Of a stretch of DNA of 64,000 bases, positions 1-10,280 are shown in pieces. The stretch comes from Owenia fusiformis. Its lineage: Eukaryota; Annelida; Polychaeta; Sabellida; Oweniidae. The notes beneath the pieces were generated by a model. That model made no database searches. It saw only the letters and a list, made by a program, of their open reading frames with translations, and was not told where the DNA came from. Location of the stretch: the NCBI GenBank assembly GCA_903813345.2, contig CAIIXF020000006.1, positions 4,981,096 to 5,045,095 of the forward strand, read 5' to 3'. Position 1 is the stretch's first letter. The number at the start of each line of letters is the position of its first letter. The translations under genes and the position numbers were made by a program.

Positions 1-763
1 GTGTCTTTCCTTTCCAAAATAGATGTTCTCCTAATTGTTTCCATATTGTTGTAGTTTCAGTTGCCCCCGTTCGAGTAATAATTTGATCCAATTTCTCCTG
101 CTGGGTTTTTATCACTGTTTTGTAAATTTCGATTATTTCGGATTGTTCCTTGAGTTGATTCCTGATATCAATGATCGTATTTAGATATTTATCACAGGAA
201 GCTGTCAATACATTTATTCTCACCTCAGAATCCATCAGATCAGATTTCAGTTTGGAAATGGTTTTATCATCCCTAGTTGTTCGATCAGAATATTCCTGTA
301 AGCCCCTTCGCAATTCTTGGATCTCTTTGTCGCGAGCTTTCGTGTCAGCCAAATTTTTATCCTTCTGTGATTCCAGTTCCATGATCCGTTCCTTGTATAG
401 TCGATTTCCATTCTTCTTTCCATATAACTCACTCTCTATGCGTTTGTAGTTGTCCATGTTGTATTGATAAATATCCATGTTTACAGTTGCTGTTTGGCAA
501 TATTTATTATGTTGCTTTGATCGTTCATTTGATTTTAAATGTTTTGTTTGTGTAGAGGCAGACTTGGTTGATCTCACGAAATTTTGCTGGATTGTCGGGA
601 ATTCCTGGTGATCTCTATCACGGTGTCCATATATTTGGCATTTTGAACAAAAATACCTGGCATTTTTGAATAGTTCACATTGTCGCTTGGTGTGGTTTGT
701 AGATTTACAAAACCAACATCGCTTCACAAACGATATGGTATTCCATTTTGTTGTAAATTCCAT
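1..763 (-). CDS. Zinc-knuckle and coiled-coil protein, N-terminal part, runs off the window
   Basis: An uninterrupted minus-strand reading frame of 254 codons starts at the ATG at 763-761 and is still open at base 1. Residues 16-29 form a perfect CX2CX4HX4C zinc knuckle, and residues 39-52 a second one ending in His (CX2CX4HX4H). A basic, Gln/Ser-rich linker follows. From about residue 110 the chain is rich in Lys, Glu, Asp, Gln and Leu with heptad-like spacing, so a coiled coil is likely. Two knuckles plus a coiled coil suggest nucleic-acid binding; this occurs in gag-like or ORF1 proteins of retroelements and in some host proteins, and I do not recognise the family. It lies downstream of the TSP1/REJ exons on the same strand, but its own ATG argues for a separate unit. 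Codon order is intact, so it may be recently active. The C-terminus is not in the window. Confidence 0.6.
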   Translation of the reverse strand, partial: MEFTTKWNTISFVKRCWFCKSTNHTKRQCELFKNARYFCSKCQIYGHRDRDHQEFPTIQQNFVRSTKSASTQTKHLKSNERSKQHNKYCQTATVNMDIYQYNMDNYKRIESELYGKKNGNRLYKERIMELESQKDKNLADTKARDKEIQELRRGLQEYSDRTTRDDKTISKLKSDLMDSEVRINVLTASCDKYLNTIIDIRNQLKEQSEIIEIYKTVIKTQQEKLDQIITRTGATETTTIWKQLGEHLFWKGKT

Positions 764-994
764 TATTAAAAGTATGATTGTTAGTCCAGTAAAGCTTTGT
801 TGCCTTCACCTACCTAACTTCTTCGCTCACCAACCCCACTCCTGGTTCCAATGTAATGTCCGGGGCTAAGGCCGCGGGTGGCGAATAAAATATAACATAA
901 ACCAAAGTTAAAATGTATAAAAAGTCTATTTCAAATAAACTTAGTGTTCTCTATACAATCTCAAAGCAACAACTTGAACAAGTATCAAACTATA
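764..994 (-). promoter_or_regulatory. Upstream region of the zinc-knuckle ORF, possible 5' UTR/promoter
   Basis: This 230-bp interval separates the ATG of the zinc-knuckle frame from a mariner-type element. On the minus strand it has a TATA-like AT run (about 885-897), then a short GC-rich patch (about 867-880), then about 100 bp of mixed sequence before the ATG. This order would suit a promoter and leader, but there is no independent proof. Confidence 0.2.
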
Positions 995-1329
995 CAGGGT
1001 GTTCCAAAAGTAACAGGACTGGTGCTGGCATTTTGTTAAATATGCACCAATCGTCTTCAAAATTTTACAAAATGTACTTTCATGTATCGTTACTAAAACT
1101 GCAAAGTTTCGATAAAAAATGTGTAACTCAGGTAGAGTTATGGTTGCTATGGTAACATGACATCACAATACCCGGGGCAACATTCCACGCAGAAAGTTAC
1201 ATTAAGACAGAAAGACATTAAGCATTTTGTACATCCCATATCAAAGTTAAAATGCAACAACTGGTGGGAATTACATTTGTTTTACATAATTTGATATTCC
1301 TATGTATCCTATGTACTTTGAAAAATAGG

Positions 1330-1612
1330 CTCCTCTTTGGTCAGTAGTAGAGTAGCACTCTGTATCCATGACTCAAACACATGGTTGAATCCATTTGAGG
1401 ACATGTCACGCATGGTCCTTGGAGAAGGTCATTCTCATTTTTTTAAAAGATCTTACAGCACTGATTAGCATTCCATTCTCCATATAAGTAAAAATTGGAT
1501 GTTGCATGATCAGAAGAGTATGGTGCATGGTTTTAGAACTCAAGACCTAGCTCCTCTATAGCTGCATGGTCTTTAATGGTGACCTGCGGGCATGCGTGTT
1601 ATCAAGGTGGAT
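1330..1612 (-). pseudogene. Decayed mariner-type transposase, C-terminal half
   Basis: Minus-strand reading gives HLDNTHARRSPLKTM, an EELGLE-like block, and HAPYSSDHATSNFYLYG in neighbouring frames. These match the second and third catalytic-Asp neighbourhoods of mariner-family transposases (LDNA.PH and H.PYSPDLAPSDF.LFG). Frameshifts and stops separate the blocks, so no protein can be made. It is the internal remnant of the element at 995-2453. Confidence 0.65.
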
Positions 1613-1657
1613 GACTGGCTTCAAATTGGGTCTTTTCAAAAACTCAACCATGAATTG

Positions 1658-2053
1658 AATTTGGACAAAAAACTCAGACAATCCAACTCAATATAAACAA
1701 GCAAATTTTAAATCGAAAATAGCATCTAAATTAAATATTTATGAACACATTTTTAAACTGCAAGGAAAAGTAAATATTGCTCATGATTTTAAGAAAATTA
1801 TAAATGCCTTTGCTGCTTACTAAGATTGAATGGATTTTATGGACTTTTACTATTGTATAAGGATCAACATTTTGATAGAGTATATAATGCTGTGAATAAT
1901 CCTATTTTACTATTGTATAAATTCTAATCCAGGATATATGTATATTTCCGTTTGTGCATAGTTTTATTGATTTAAGTATTGTTTGTGTTTATGTATTTTT
2001 CGTTTATGTTTTTGAATAAATATTTTTATAAAAAAAAAATAAATAAAAAAAAA
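1658..2053 (+). mobile_element. 5'-truncated LINE 3' end with poly(A) tail
   Basis: The insert is flanked by a 9-bp duplication CATGAATTG (1649-1657 and 2054-2062) and ends in an A-rich tail. Its start reads as the last 45 or so residues of a LINE ORF2 (ending KIINAFAAY, then a stop), followed by a short 3' UTR. It inserted into the mariner-type element at 995-2453, so it is younger than that element. Confidence 0.75.
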
Positions 2054-2455
2054 CATGAATTGTTCAGACTGTACTTCATAGTGATATTCTAGGAAATTGA
2101 ATAAATATAATTATAATGAAATTATACTTGAATCTGAGTTTTATAGCAACACCTTTACAACAAAGCAACTCATAAAATAAACAAGAAATGTTGTAATATA
2201 ATAGGTGAATTAGATACTTTCTTCAGTAATACAAAAATGTTAGATATCACATTTTCAGAAAAAATCGTTGCCCCGGGTATTGTGATGTCATGTTACTATA
2301 GTAACCACAACTCTACCCGCATTTCATCATTTTTTCTGAAACTATACAATGGTAGTTGCAATACTTCAAAGTACAATTTGTGAACATTTGAAGACAATCT
2401 GTGCAAAATTGACAAAATGCCAGTACCAGTCCTGTTACTTTTGGAACACCCTGTA

Positions 2456-3135
2456 CAAGGGCCAACACCCCAACTCAACTGAGTGAGTATGTTTTACCAT
2501 ATAAGGAATATAAAACAAAACAAAATGAACACAGCATGGACAGCAATAAAACAGGTTTGAAACAAAAGATAGCAGGTAAGGCATGGCAAACAAGAGGATT
2601 AAAACATGATACAGTAGTAACCTAGGGACCGGTTATATTGAGAATAAGGGAACTATATAGGATTGATCAATATGAAAAGTGAGAAATATAAAATATGAAA
2701 ATGGCCATGTTACACTTTTAACATTGAACCCTTCAAAGACTGTATCACGACACACGTACGTGGGTACGTGGGCATAAGGTACAACAAAGCCTATATTTAA
2801 TAAGTTATTATACAATGCAGAAGCCAGACCTTATTAATGTTACATAATTTTGCAGAGCAATTGACTTTAATCAGGACAATGATATCACGAAGAAATCCTG
2901 TATTCTGATTGGTCAGATTTCTCTGGCCTCTCAAAAGGTGACTGGCTTTACTGAATAATCATTTTCGTTCACTTGGCTCCAGTCGGAACGCAGTGAAGAC
3001 CGAGCGTGTGAAGATGCTGAATAATACCATCCCTGGGCAGTCTAAATCGATTGATGGATTCATTTTGTATTGTTTTATTCAAGTACATCAAGTAATCTTT
3101 TGTAATATTGGATAAATAACGTCTGATCAAATAAC
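2456..3135. other. No gene seen
   Basis: AT-rich sequence without a supported exon or terminal repeat. A small palindrome built on ACGTACGTGG lies near 2755-2770. Nothing else stands out. Confidence 0.5.
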
Positions 3136-3333
3136 TTAATCGCCCAGTTTCTGGTGACAATACACGATGTATCTAAATTCCTCTGATGGATGATTGTCCC
3201 ACACATGATTTGCAAATCGTTCAGTGAATGTTGGAAATTCAACCAATGGATGGCAGTGATAACAGGCAAACATCACATTTTCAGGTTGATTTCGGTTTAA
3301 CACATTGGAAAGAAGCAGATGTATTAAAAACAC
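3136..3333 (-). pseudogene. C2H2-like zinc-finger peptide, C-terminal fragment
   Basis: A minus-strand frame ends in a stop at 3136-3138 and reads as coherent protein: QPENVMFACYHCHPLVEF, then TFTERFANHVWDNHPSEEF. This fits F-x-C-x2-C-x(14)-H-x4-H, close to a C2H2 finger with wide spacing. The frame opens after a stop just upstream and no clean splice acceptor is visible nearby. It could be a terminal exon with a hidden acceptor, or a transposon-derived fragment. Function is not assigned. Confidence 0.3.
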
Positions 3334-3891
3334 ACGAAAACACGAGGACTACTTTCCAAGTAGTGTATTTTAAAATTTGTACAGACACCATCATGCAGAA
3401 TTTAAGAGTTGTTCAGACACCATCATTTTTCGAAATAAAAAACAGTGATATCTCAAAAAATATGCGTCCTCTGCTTGTAAATTTAGGTTCATTCGAAAGA
3501 CTGAGATAGTATGCACAAGTGGGGCGGGATTTGAAGCATTAACAAAGTATAAATATGAAAATTATTCGTTTTTCTTGCTAAATCGAGAAAATCTTACGCC
3601 TTGTTCAGACACCATCAGTTGCGAAGGTCACGTGATGACAATCCCTACCGTGTGTTTTCTCTGAAGAATTGTTAAAAGTTTAAAAGTTATGATCATTGAT
3701 TTATATTAAAATAATAAGAATGTTAATAAATAAGTGGGTGGGGCAGATGGGTAATACGCATGTGCAACGAAGCATTTTAAGTGCAGTGTAACACTAAATA
3801 ATTGCTTCGTTAGGGTTGGATAAAACCAGTAACACTTTTCCCCTAACCTTTGTTACAAAAATGCTTCGTTAGACTCAACCCAGCAGTATAA

Positions 3892-4022
3892 TAGGTACCA
3901 ATATAAGAGACGTATCACTGGGCCAAGTCATGCGGGAGCCAATAAGCGCCCCTATCAAATACTTCTCCTTGATCAAATTATGCAAGAGCCATTAAGCACT
4001 TCATTTGTGCAATTATTCAAAT
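3892..4022. repeat. Two partial, decayed copies of the adjacent REJ exon
   Basis: Bases 3892-3945 resemble 4051-4104, and 3968-4022 resemble 4077-4132, i.e. pieces of the exon at 4052-4176 and its donor edge. The copies have substitutions and do not keep the frame. They look like tandem exon duplication followed by decay. Confidence 0.65.
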
Positions 4023-4051
4023 TAGGATCAAACAACTATAAGATAGCATAC

Positions 4052-4176
4052 CTGTTAGTATAAGAGACGTATCACTGGACCAAGTTATGCAGGAGCCATT
4101 AAGCGCCTCTTCTGTGCAGTTACTCAACCCGGGAAGCTCACAATTTACTTCATATCTGCTGCACGACCACTCAAAT
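4052..4176 (-). CDS. REJ-region exon (FEWSC block)
   Basis: Acceptor TTTCAG lies just above 4176 and donor GTATGC just below 4052. With two bases from the previous exon it reads KFEWSCSRYEVNCELPGLSN, then a Cys-rich stretch ending SDTSLILTG. The [FY]xWSC motif followed by spaced cysteines is typical of REJ domains. Phase goes from 2 in to 1 out. Partial copies of this exon lie just downstream at 3892-4022. No following exon was recognised in bases 1-4000. Confidence 0.75.
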
Positions 4177-4365
4177 CTGAAAGAAACACCGACATACAAT
4201 ACATGCATCCATCACCTATTACTGAGGTTTGTACAATAGCATGGAATATCAATGTTAAACATGAATTTCTATGTTCATATGATTTCTGAAGTCAAAAAGA
4301 GTAGTATACATGTAATGGTGGAGTATATTTTAAGTACATGTAATGAGATAAGTTAATATACTCAC

Positions 4366-4511
4366 TTCATCACATCTTCATAGCGAACATCTTCATCAGG
4401 ATCATATGAGAGACTTCCATCTATGAAAACCGTGTCCATAGAATTAACTGACCGTGATGTCCCACCTTTTATAATTGGAATCAGTGGGGCAGGCACCAGT
4501 TTGATATAGCC
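4366..4511 (-). CDS. REJ-region exon (GG-x-R ... SYDPD block)
   Basis: Acceptor TAATACAG and donor GTGAGT bound a 146-bp exon starting in phase 0. It reads GYIKLVPAPLIPIIKGGTSR, then a segment with DGSLSYDPDEDVRYED. The order P-L-I-x-x-I-x-GG-x-x-R followed by DGSLSYDPD is the best-conserved signature of REJ domains. The exon ends with two bases of a Lys codon that the exon at 4176 completes, giving VMKFEWSC across the junction, which supports both splice sites. Confidence 0.8.
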
Positions 4512-4835
4512 CTGTATTAAATGTATCACTTAAAGTATGTGGAATCTAAATTTGTAACTCAACCTTTTGTCTATTAGAAGCTCTAGTCAGCATGTTACAC
4601 GCAAATTTAATGTTTTCTATTTTTCTAATAAACAAATAGTCATATTTAAGAGAATGAACGAATTAATTTTGCAATTGCTACACTTTTAACCTGCTTTTTA
4701 ATCTATTAGCATCACTAGGGCTCAAAATCTCCCAAAATTATTTACTGATTTCGTGTGTATTGCTGCATTTACCATTGCACAGCAGAATAGAAGTCTTGTG
4801 GATAACGCAAATTGTACTGAACATTTCTCCAATAT

Positions 4836-5332
4836 CACACCGGAATAGCCTGACTACGGTAAAGTCAGATAACCGTCGATTCAACTGTTTAATCACCTGG
4901 TCCTCATTTCATGGGATTTTATTGTCGCTAATTCTGTGCATGCATTAAGCTCTTGTGATAATGTATCATATGGAATCCCATTTTCGATCAAATTGGGTCG
5001 TGAATCGCCACACTATAGCCTCTTCGATATCGGCAATGACAACGGAATCTGAATTTGAGTAATTTAGAAAGACAACTGCATATAGTAATTACAGTGTCCG
5101 TTGTCCCGTATCTCATTTTGATCGGTTAAATTAAAGACTTTATTTCGATGGTAGAACCTTATTAACTGTACAATGAGTATTAAGACACTTTGATTGATTG
5201 TTGTTCCAAAGGAATTTAGTCTAGGTGCTCTATTAAACATACAGTTCATGAAAATATAATTGAAGCGACGGTTATGTCCGCCAATTGTGACAACGGTATC
5301 TGACTTTACCGTAGTCAGGCTAATCCGGGGTG
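4836..5332. mobile_element. CAC-ended MITE, 5-bp target duplication AATAT
   Basis: Ends read CACACCGGAATAGCCTGACT (left) and the near-complement ending CCGGGGTG (right); the match continues through ACGGTAAAGTCAGAT. AATAT is repeated exactly at 4831-4835 and 5333-5337. No transposase. It sits in the intron between the exons at 6332 and 4511. CAC/GTG ends with a 5-bp duplication are shared with elements at 37382, 48100 and 53269. Confidence 0.75.
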
Positions 5333-5337
5333 AATAT

Positions 5338-6331
5338 GCTATTTTTATGAGAAAATATCCACTTTTAGTCTTGATTTAAGTATGAAAAAAAATAATGACC
5401 CCAGGGGTCAGAAGAACCCCATAAAATCGAAAAGGCTGAAGGGATTGGACTGAACGTTTGGAGACTTAAGAAAACCCCTAACATTAAAGTGAATATCGAA
5501 CAGCATGGAGATTCAACCACGACCCTATAAGAGTGTACTATCCTTACTAGGTTTGTTTATCTCTTGGTATGAGGAAAGTAGTTTAATAAGAAACCTGTTT
5601 GGGGACTTCAATGGTATACTGCAGGACCATCTTTGGATAGAATACTCTCATTTGCTAGCATATAATACCCAGAATAACTGGGAAACATGTAATCATAACA
5701 ATGAACAGTAGAATATTTGGGATTATTTTATGCGGATGGATGACCTTGGTAGTGGTGAATTGGTCAATGTGCATAAATATGATGACGTTTTGGTATTCGT
5801 ATTATGTAAGAAAGCAGAACTTTTGATTTTCGTGGGATATTTTTGTTGAAATTTTTTTGACAAGAAGGTGAGATGCTTTGCTGTATTTCTCTGAAATTCT
5901 TTAAAAAACGATGGGCTGCGATTTGAGAAATTCTAATTGGAACTTTTTCAATTTAACATGCATCTTAATGGTACAAAAAGTAAGGAGAGTTCTACCACAG
6001 ATGCTTCCTGGGCTCATGTGGACTGGATGAAACTTAATTGTTACTTAGTTAATCAACTTTGTTACTTTAATTGTTAGCAACGCACCGGTTTTGAAACATC
6101 AATAGAAATATTAGCTGCAACATTACCATGCTTGTTTGTTCCGCTTACTTTTCAAAGAAGGTGTGAGGAACATCATATCTGTCCAGCTTGTTTGACTCTT
6201 CACACTTAGGGTTGGATCAACTACATTAAACATGAAATCACGACCCAAGTCATGTAAAAATAGGGTTCTCCCCCACAAGGTGTAAATCAACAAATACAAT
6301 AAATCACTCAGATATTGCCCGTTAGACTTAC
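5338..6331. other. Intron sequence, no gene seen
   Basis: AT-rich intron between the MITE at 4836-5332 and the REJ exon at 6332. No repeat ends, tRNA-like signal or coherent frame was found. Confidence 0.5.
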
Positions 6332-6675
6332 CCGTTTGAAAAACATACAGACTTGTACTCCTGTATGCATGGCTGTTGCACCCATAGTAATCGAATATAC
6401 ACCATAATCTAGGCCCATTGCTCGAATGGTCAAGTGATTTTCATATGTCGACACATCGGTATTATTTGGATATATCACATTTGCAGAGCTCGGATATGGA
6501 TGTGTATCGTTGAGTATATTGATTTGCCATGTATATGTCGTCAAAGACGATACGCTGTCATGACTTAGATGTGCAGTTCCTGTGATATGTAATGCTGCCC
6601 TTGCATGGAAAACTGATGGCTGAATCAAAGTGCTGTCATCTATCATCGTAAATGTTAGATTCCTAGTGCAGTTTC
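6332..6675 (-). CDS. PKD/REJ-region exon, Thr/Ser-rich beta-sandwich segment
   Basis: A 344-bp exon. The acceptor TTCTTTAAG above 6675 gives phase 1, matching the phase-1 end of the TSP1 exon at 12659; the donor GTAAGT below 6332 leaves phase 0, matching the next exon. It begins with a Gly codon then NCTRNLTFTMIDD and contains YTWQINILND and LTIRAMGLDYGVYSITMGA. The LxIxAxxLxxGxYxIxxxA pattern is what precedes the GG-x-R block in REJ regions and resembles PKD-type immunoglobulin-like folds. Several N-glycosylation sequons (NCT, NLT, NDT, NNT) fit an extracellular position. An alternative acceptor at CACTAG (exon start 6662) would break the phase with the TSP1 exon. A mariner-type element ends only 16 bp upstream of the acceptor. 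Confidence 0.75.
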
Positions 6676-6691
6676 CTTAAAGAACATTATA

Positions 6692-7680
6692 CAGGGCGTA
6701 TCAAAAAAACCAACAAGTAGTTGTCTCGTTAAATCACAAAACTAGTGATGACTACATCAATTTCATTCAATGTACCATAAAGCCACGTCTCTCCTCCTTG
6801 CAATGATATGTCATTCATTCACATGTGATAATGGTTGGGTGAGAAATCCTTCCATTTGCACAGTGGGTCAAAATCGGCTCTGCACCAAGTTTTAGATATT
6901 GAAAAAAACAGTGCACAGGCTAAGTGCTAATGGAAGTTCCTCTTACTTGAACTTTTGTAACTTTTTCTTTTGGAGCTATCTCAGGAGCATCTGTGCTCAC
7001 AATTTCCCCACCAGATATTGCAAAACCTCGAGAAAGAATTGCCCATGGGCTGCTTTTCTCTGTTTTAACCCACAGATGACTCAGGGCTAAACCATGCATG
7101 ACGTGGACAGATGAGCGCATCTTTATGTGCAAGGTTGTGGTGGCACTTTGGAGGGGTATAGGATGTATTCTTGCAAGAGTATGAGTATGAAAACTTTACT
7201 GTCTATGTCACACCTGTCACACCTTCTTCCAATAGCCCCTATGCCCCTTGTACTGACTTTTGCAATGTTCAAAACTTCGGTCCGAGCTGAATTTTGCCCA
7301 CTTTGCAAAATTAATGATTATTCGGCCAGAGATGACTCCCTGTGAAAGAATGATATTCCATTGCAAAGAGGTGTAATTTGTCTTTTTGGCACATTGAATG
7401 AAAAGGATGCAGTCAGCATTGGTTTTATGTTTTCTTCCAATATTGCATCGGCCTCCGTACATTGACTTTTGCGATGTTTATAACTTGGCCCCAAGCTAAT
7501 TTCGGCCCACTTTGCAAATGGAATGATTACTCGCCCAACCATGACCAAATATCAATGAATGATATATCATTGTTAAAGGAGACACATGGCTTTATGGTGC
7601 ATTGAATGAAATCAATGCTGTTACCACAGGTTTTGTGCTTTTTCGAGATAACAATCTGTTGCGTTTTTTTATACGCACTG
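6692..7680. mobile_element. Mariner-type MITE with TA duplication, inserted beside a splice acceptor
   Basis: Ends CAGGGCGTATCAAAAAAACC and complement GCGTTTTTTTATACGCACTG are flanked by TA at 6690-6691 and 7681-7682. Inverted similarity runs about 100 bp, including CATTCAATG(T/C)ACCATAAAGCC. Internally about 200 bp is tandemly duplicated (around 7248-7455 and 7456-7650). No recognisable transposase. It lies 16 bp from the acceptor of the exon at 6675. Confidence 0.7.
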
Positions 7681-7682
7681 TA

Positions 7683-8106
7683 GAGTCAGAATGAGGGTCT
7701 AGGCGTGCGTTCAGATGGATTTTATGGAATTTTATGTTGCAAGTATAAATTTATATATTTTATGGATTATTAGATCTTACTTTTTAAGTTTTTAGAGTTT
7801 GTGGCCCCCGATTTGGGCTATAATTTCGACCCGTACTATTAAATTGGGCTAGAACTCGAAAAATACTAATTGGACTATTTCAAACTACTCTGGTATATTG
7901 ATATAGGCTAACTGAATATATGATAAAAATGTCATGTCACATGGTGAAGTGATTGCCATGGAAACGGATAAAACATACCCTTCAGGTGTAGATTTTCAGG
8001 CCAATTTTTCAGGAATGCATTTCGTGCATAATCTATTAACAACAATCTTATGTAAAGATCAGTCTATAGAATATCATGTTTTGGCCTTATTTAGGTGTAT
8101 TTCAAA
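7683..8106. other. Intron sequence between two mariner-type elements
   Basis: AT-rich spacer with no exon, repeat end or RNA signal that I can support. Confidence 0.5.
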
Positions 8107-8356
8107 TACAGGGCGTTCAATAAGTATTGCTAATTTTGTTATATCTTTTGTTTATATCTTGCATGTTTTTCATGAAACTTTTACAACATAAGCAACACAT
8201 ATCTGACCTTATTCTATCCAAAATTCTGGACAACCCTGACAAAGTTATGGTTACTAGGGCAACCATTGTCACGGATACGCAGGGCAACCTTAAGGGTTAC
8301 ATGATTAATTATTGTTATACATCAAATAAACACTTTTGATAAAAACTGTTGATATA

Positions 8357-9481
8357 CAGGGTGGGCCAAAAAAAACAATACCCAACTTTAAATCAGAATA
8401 AAAATAGCTATGTTCAATATGATACATTGATTTATATATCATTTTAAAGGTAATCCATTTTTGAACAATTTGGTATATAACACTATGTCATGAAATCAAT
8501 ATTAAAGTTTTGTTATGCTTAATTGGGAGGCCGGGTCGGTTTTTAAGGTATCCAGATTTTAGGGAGAAAATAGTAAATCTGCGAAATAACGTTAATTTTT
8601 TATTCATAGAATATCATTTTGTTAGGTGAATACATGCTTGTATATTTGCATATTGTGTGACTAAACTTATTGTTTATGAATCTTAGTGTTGTTTGTTATC
8701 AGATCAATAAGTACTCAAAGGGAGTCTATTAAAAGACATTAAACGTATATGTGACGAGGATTTTATTTTCCAACAAGACACATTGCCTCGTACCATAGAT
8801 GAAAGGAGACATGGGCATTTCTTTGCAAACAAGGTATCAATTTGATTGATCTCGATGCTTGGCCACCCAACAGCCCCAATGCTAATGTGTTTGATTACCA
8901 TACATGGAGCCATCTCTAAGAAATGATACAATGAAAAGCATCCAATAAACAGCATTGATGAATTGAAACAAAATCCTAAAGTGCTGAGAGGAATTGCAAC
9001 AGAAATCTCTCAATAAGGCTATTGATAGATTGCGCTACCACTTGAAGCTTATTGTTGATGCAGAGTGGAGGGGGTGGGGTATATTGAGCAATTGTTAAAA
9101 TTGTTTAAATAAATAAAGTGTAAAATGTTATTAAACAACACTGAAATTCATAAACAATACATTTAGTCACACAGTGATGCAAATATCAATATCCAAGCAT
9201 GTATTCACCTAACAAAAGAATGATATTCTATAAATAAAAAATTAACATAATTCCTTAGATTCACTATTTTCTCCCTAAAATCTAGAGACCCCAAATAGCA
9301 ACCCGGCCTCCCAAATAAGTATAATAAAACTTAACTATTGAATTCATGACATAGTGTTAAATACCAAATTGTTTGAAAATGTATAACCTTTAAAATGATA
9401 TGTAAATCAATGTACCATATAGAATGTAACTATTTTTATCCTCATTTGAAGTTGGGTATTGGTTTTTTATGGCCCACCCTG
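8357..9481. mobile_element. Tc1/mariner-type element nested in the element at 8109
   Basis: Ends CAGGGTGGGCCAAAAAAAAC and complement are flanked by TA (8355-8356, 9482-9483). Inverted repeats are about 200 bp, reaching a shared GGGAGGCCGGGT. It carries a broken plus-strand transposase. A stray right end of the same family is at about 28300-28315. Confidence 0.85.
8770..9020 (+). pseudogene. Broken Tc1/mariner-type transposase
   Basis: Plus-strand reading gives FQQDTLPRTIDERRHGHFF, then after a stop WPPNSPNANVFDYHTWSH, then SIDELKQNPKVLRGIATEI. These are the QQD, WPPNSPDLNP-D and ELK blocks of Tc1/mariner-superfamily transposases, in order. Two frame changes and internal stops separate them, and the N-terminal helix-turn-helix is absent. 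Confidence 0.75.
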
Positions 9482-9529
9482 TATATGGTCAAATCTTGAT
9501 GTTGTCCGTTTGAATTATATGTATAATCT

Positions 9530-9640
9530 TACAGCGGTGAAAAGAGATCTGAGAGGAATATCGCACTAGAATCTCAATCAGCGGATGTCTGCAGTACATC
9601 CCTGGCCACACACATCAACCTCAGAGAGCAATATCGACCT
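9530..9640 (+). pseudogene. Second partial copy of the mariner transposase C-terminus
   Basis: This stretch closely matches 10420-10500 (VKRD-RGI and the following codons). It shows that part of the transposase gene was duplicated around the nested element and palindrome. Confidence 0.6.
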
Positions 9641-10134
9641 TTATTATGCACCTCATTAAAATACTCAAATCTGATTGGTTCTTAGTTGCTTGTAATTTGG
9701 CAATACTCTGCTCTTTTCTGAAAACTGCCGGATATTTTTTTAATATCTGACCCTTACGAGAAAAAGGGTCGGATATTTTTTTCAATGTTTTTGCAACATT
9801 CCCACTTCAGAGTTTTATTTCTTATGATGGAGTACTACTTAAAGCTTACATCTGAAACTGGCGGAAAATAGAAGAAAAAAATGCACTTAATCAATCACAA
9901 TTACCCTTATCATTCAAAAGTTACATATAATTCTGCAAGAACGTCTCGAATAAATAAAAATTAAATTCCCGGGGCAAATATTTTCGACCAGTGTAGCGAA
10001 TAAACTGGCCGGAAGTCGTCTGAGTTTTGAAAGAAAAAATAAATAAATGTCAAAATAATGTCAACTAAACGACAGTTTAAGCCTGTACTCCAGTAAGTAC
10101 TCCACTTAACTTTGATTGGGAGCTGCATTATAAA

Positions 10135-10275
10135 ACAAATACTGGATGATCAGGAGCTGGATATGGCCAGAATACCTATCCTCGAAAAAATATTGGGCTC
10201 GGCTACCGCCTCGCCCAATATTTTTTCTCGAATAGGTATTCTGCCATATCCAGCTCCTGATCATCCAGTATTTGT
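10135..10275. repeat. Long near-perfect hairpin, ~63-bp stem and 14-nt loop
   Basis: Bases 10135-10198 pair with 10213-10275 apart from a few mismatches or one-base bulges (for example GGCCAG against GGCAG). The loop at 10199-10212 reads TCGGCTACCGCCTC. It abuts the ATG-proximal side of the transposase fragment at 10281. It could form a cruciform or a strong RNA hairpin. Confidence 0.85.
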
Positions 10276-10280
10276 TTAAT

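Larger units (their letters stand above)
995..2453. mobile_element. Mariner-type DNA transposon with ~190-bp terminal inverted repeats
   Basis: The ends CAGGGTGTTCCAAAAGTAAC (995) and its complement (to 2453) are flanked by TA dinucleotides at 993-994 and 2454-2455, the target duplication of Tc1/mariner elements. The inverted repeats extend about 190 bp on each side, to a shared stretch containing CCCGGGGCAAC or its complement. The middle holds a decayed transposase on the minus strand and a later LINE insertion at 1658-2053. The element is probably not autonomous. Confidence 0.85.
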
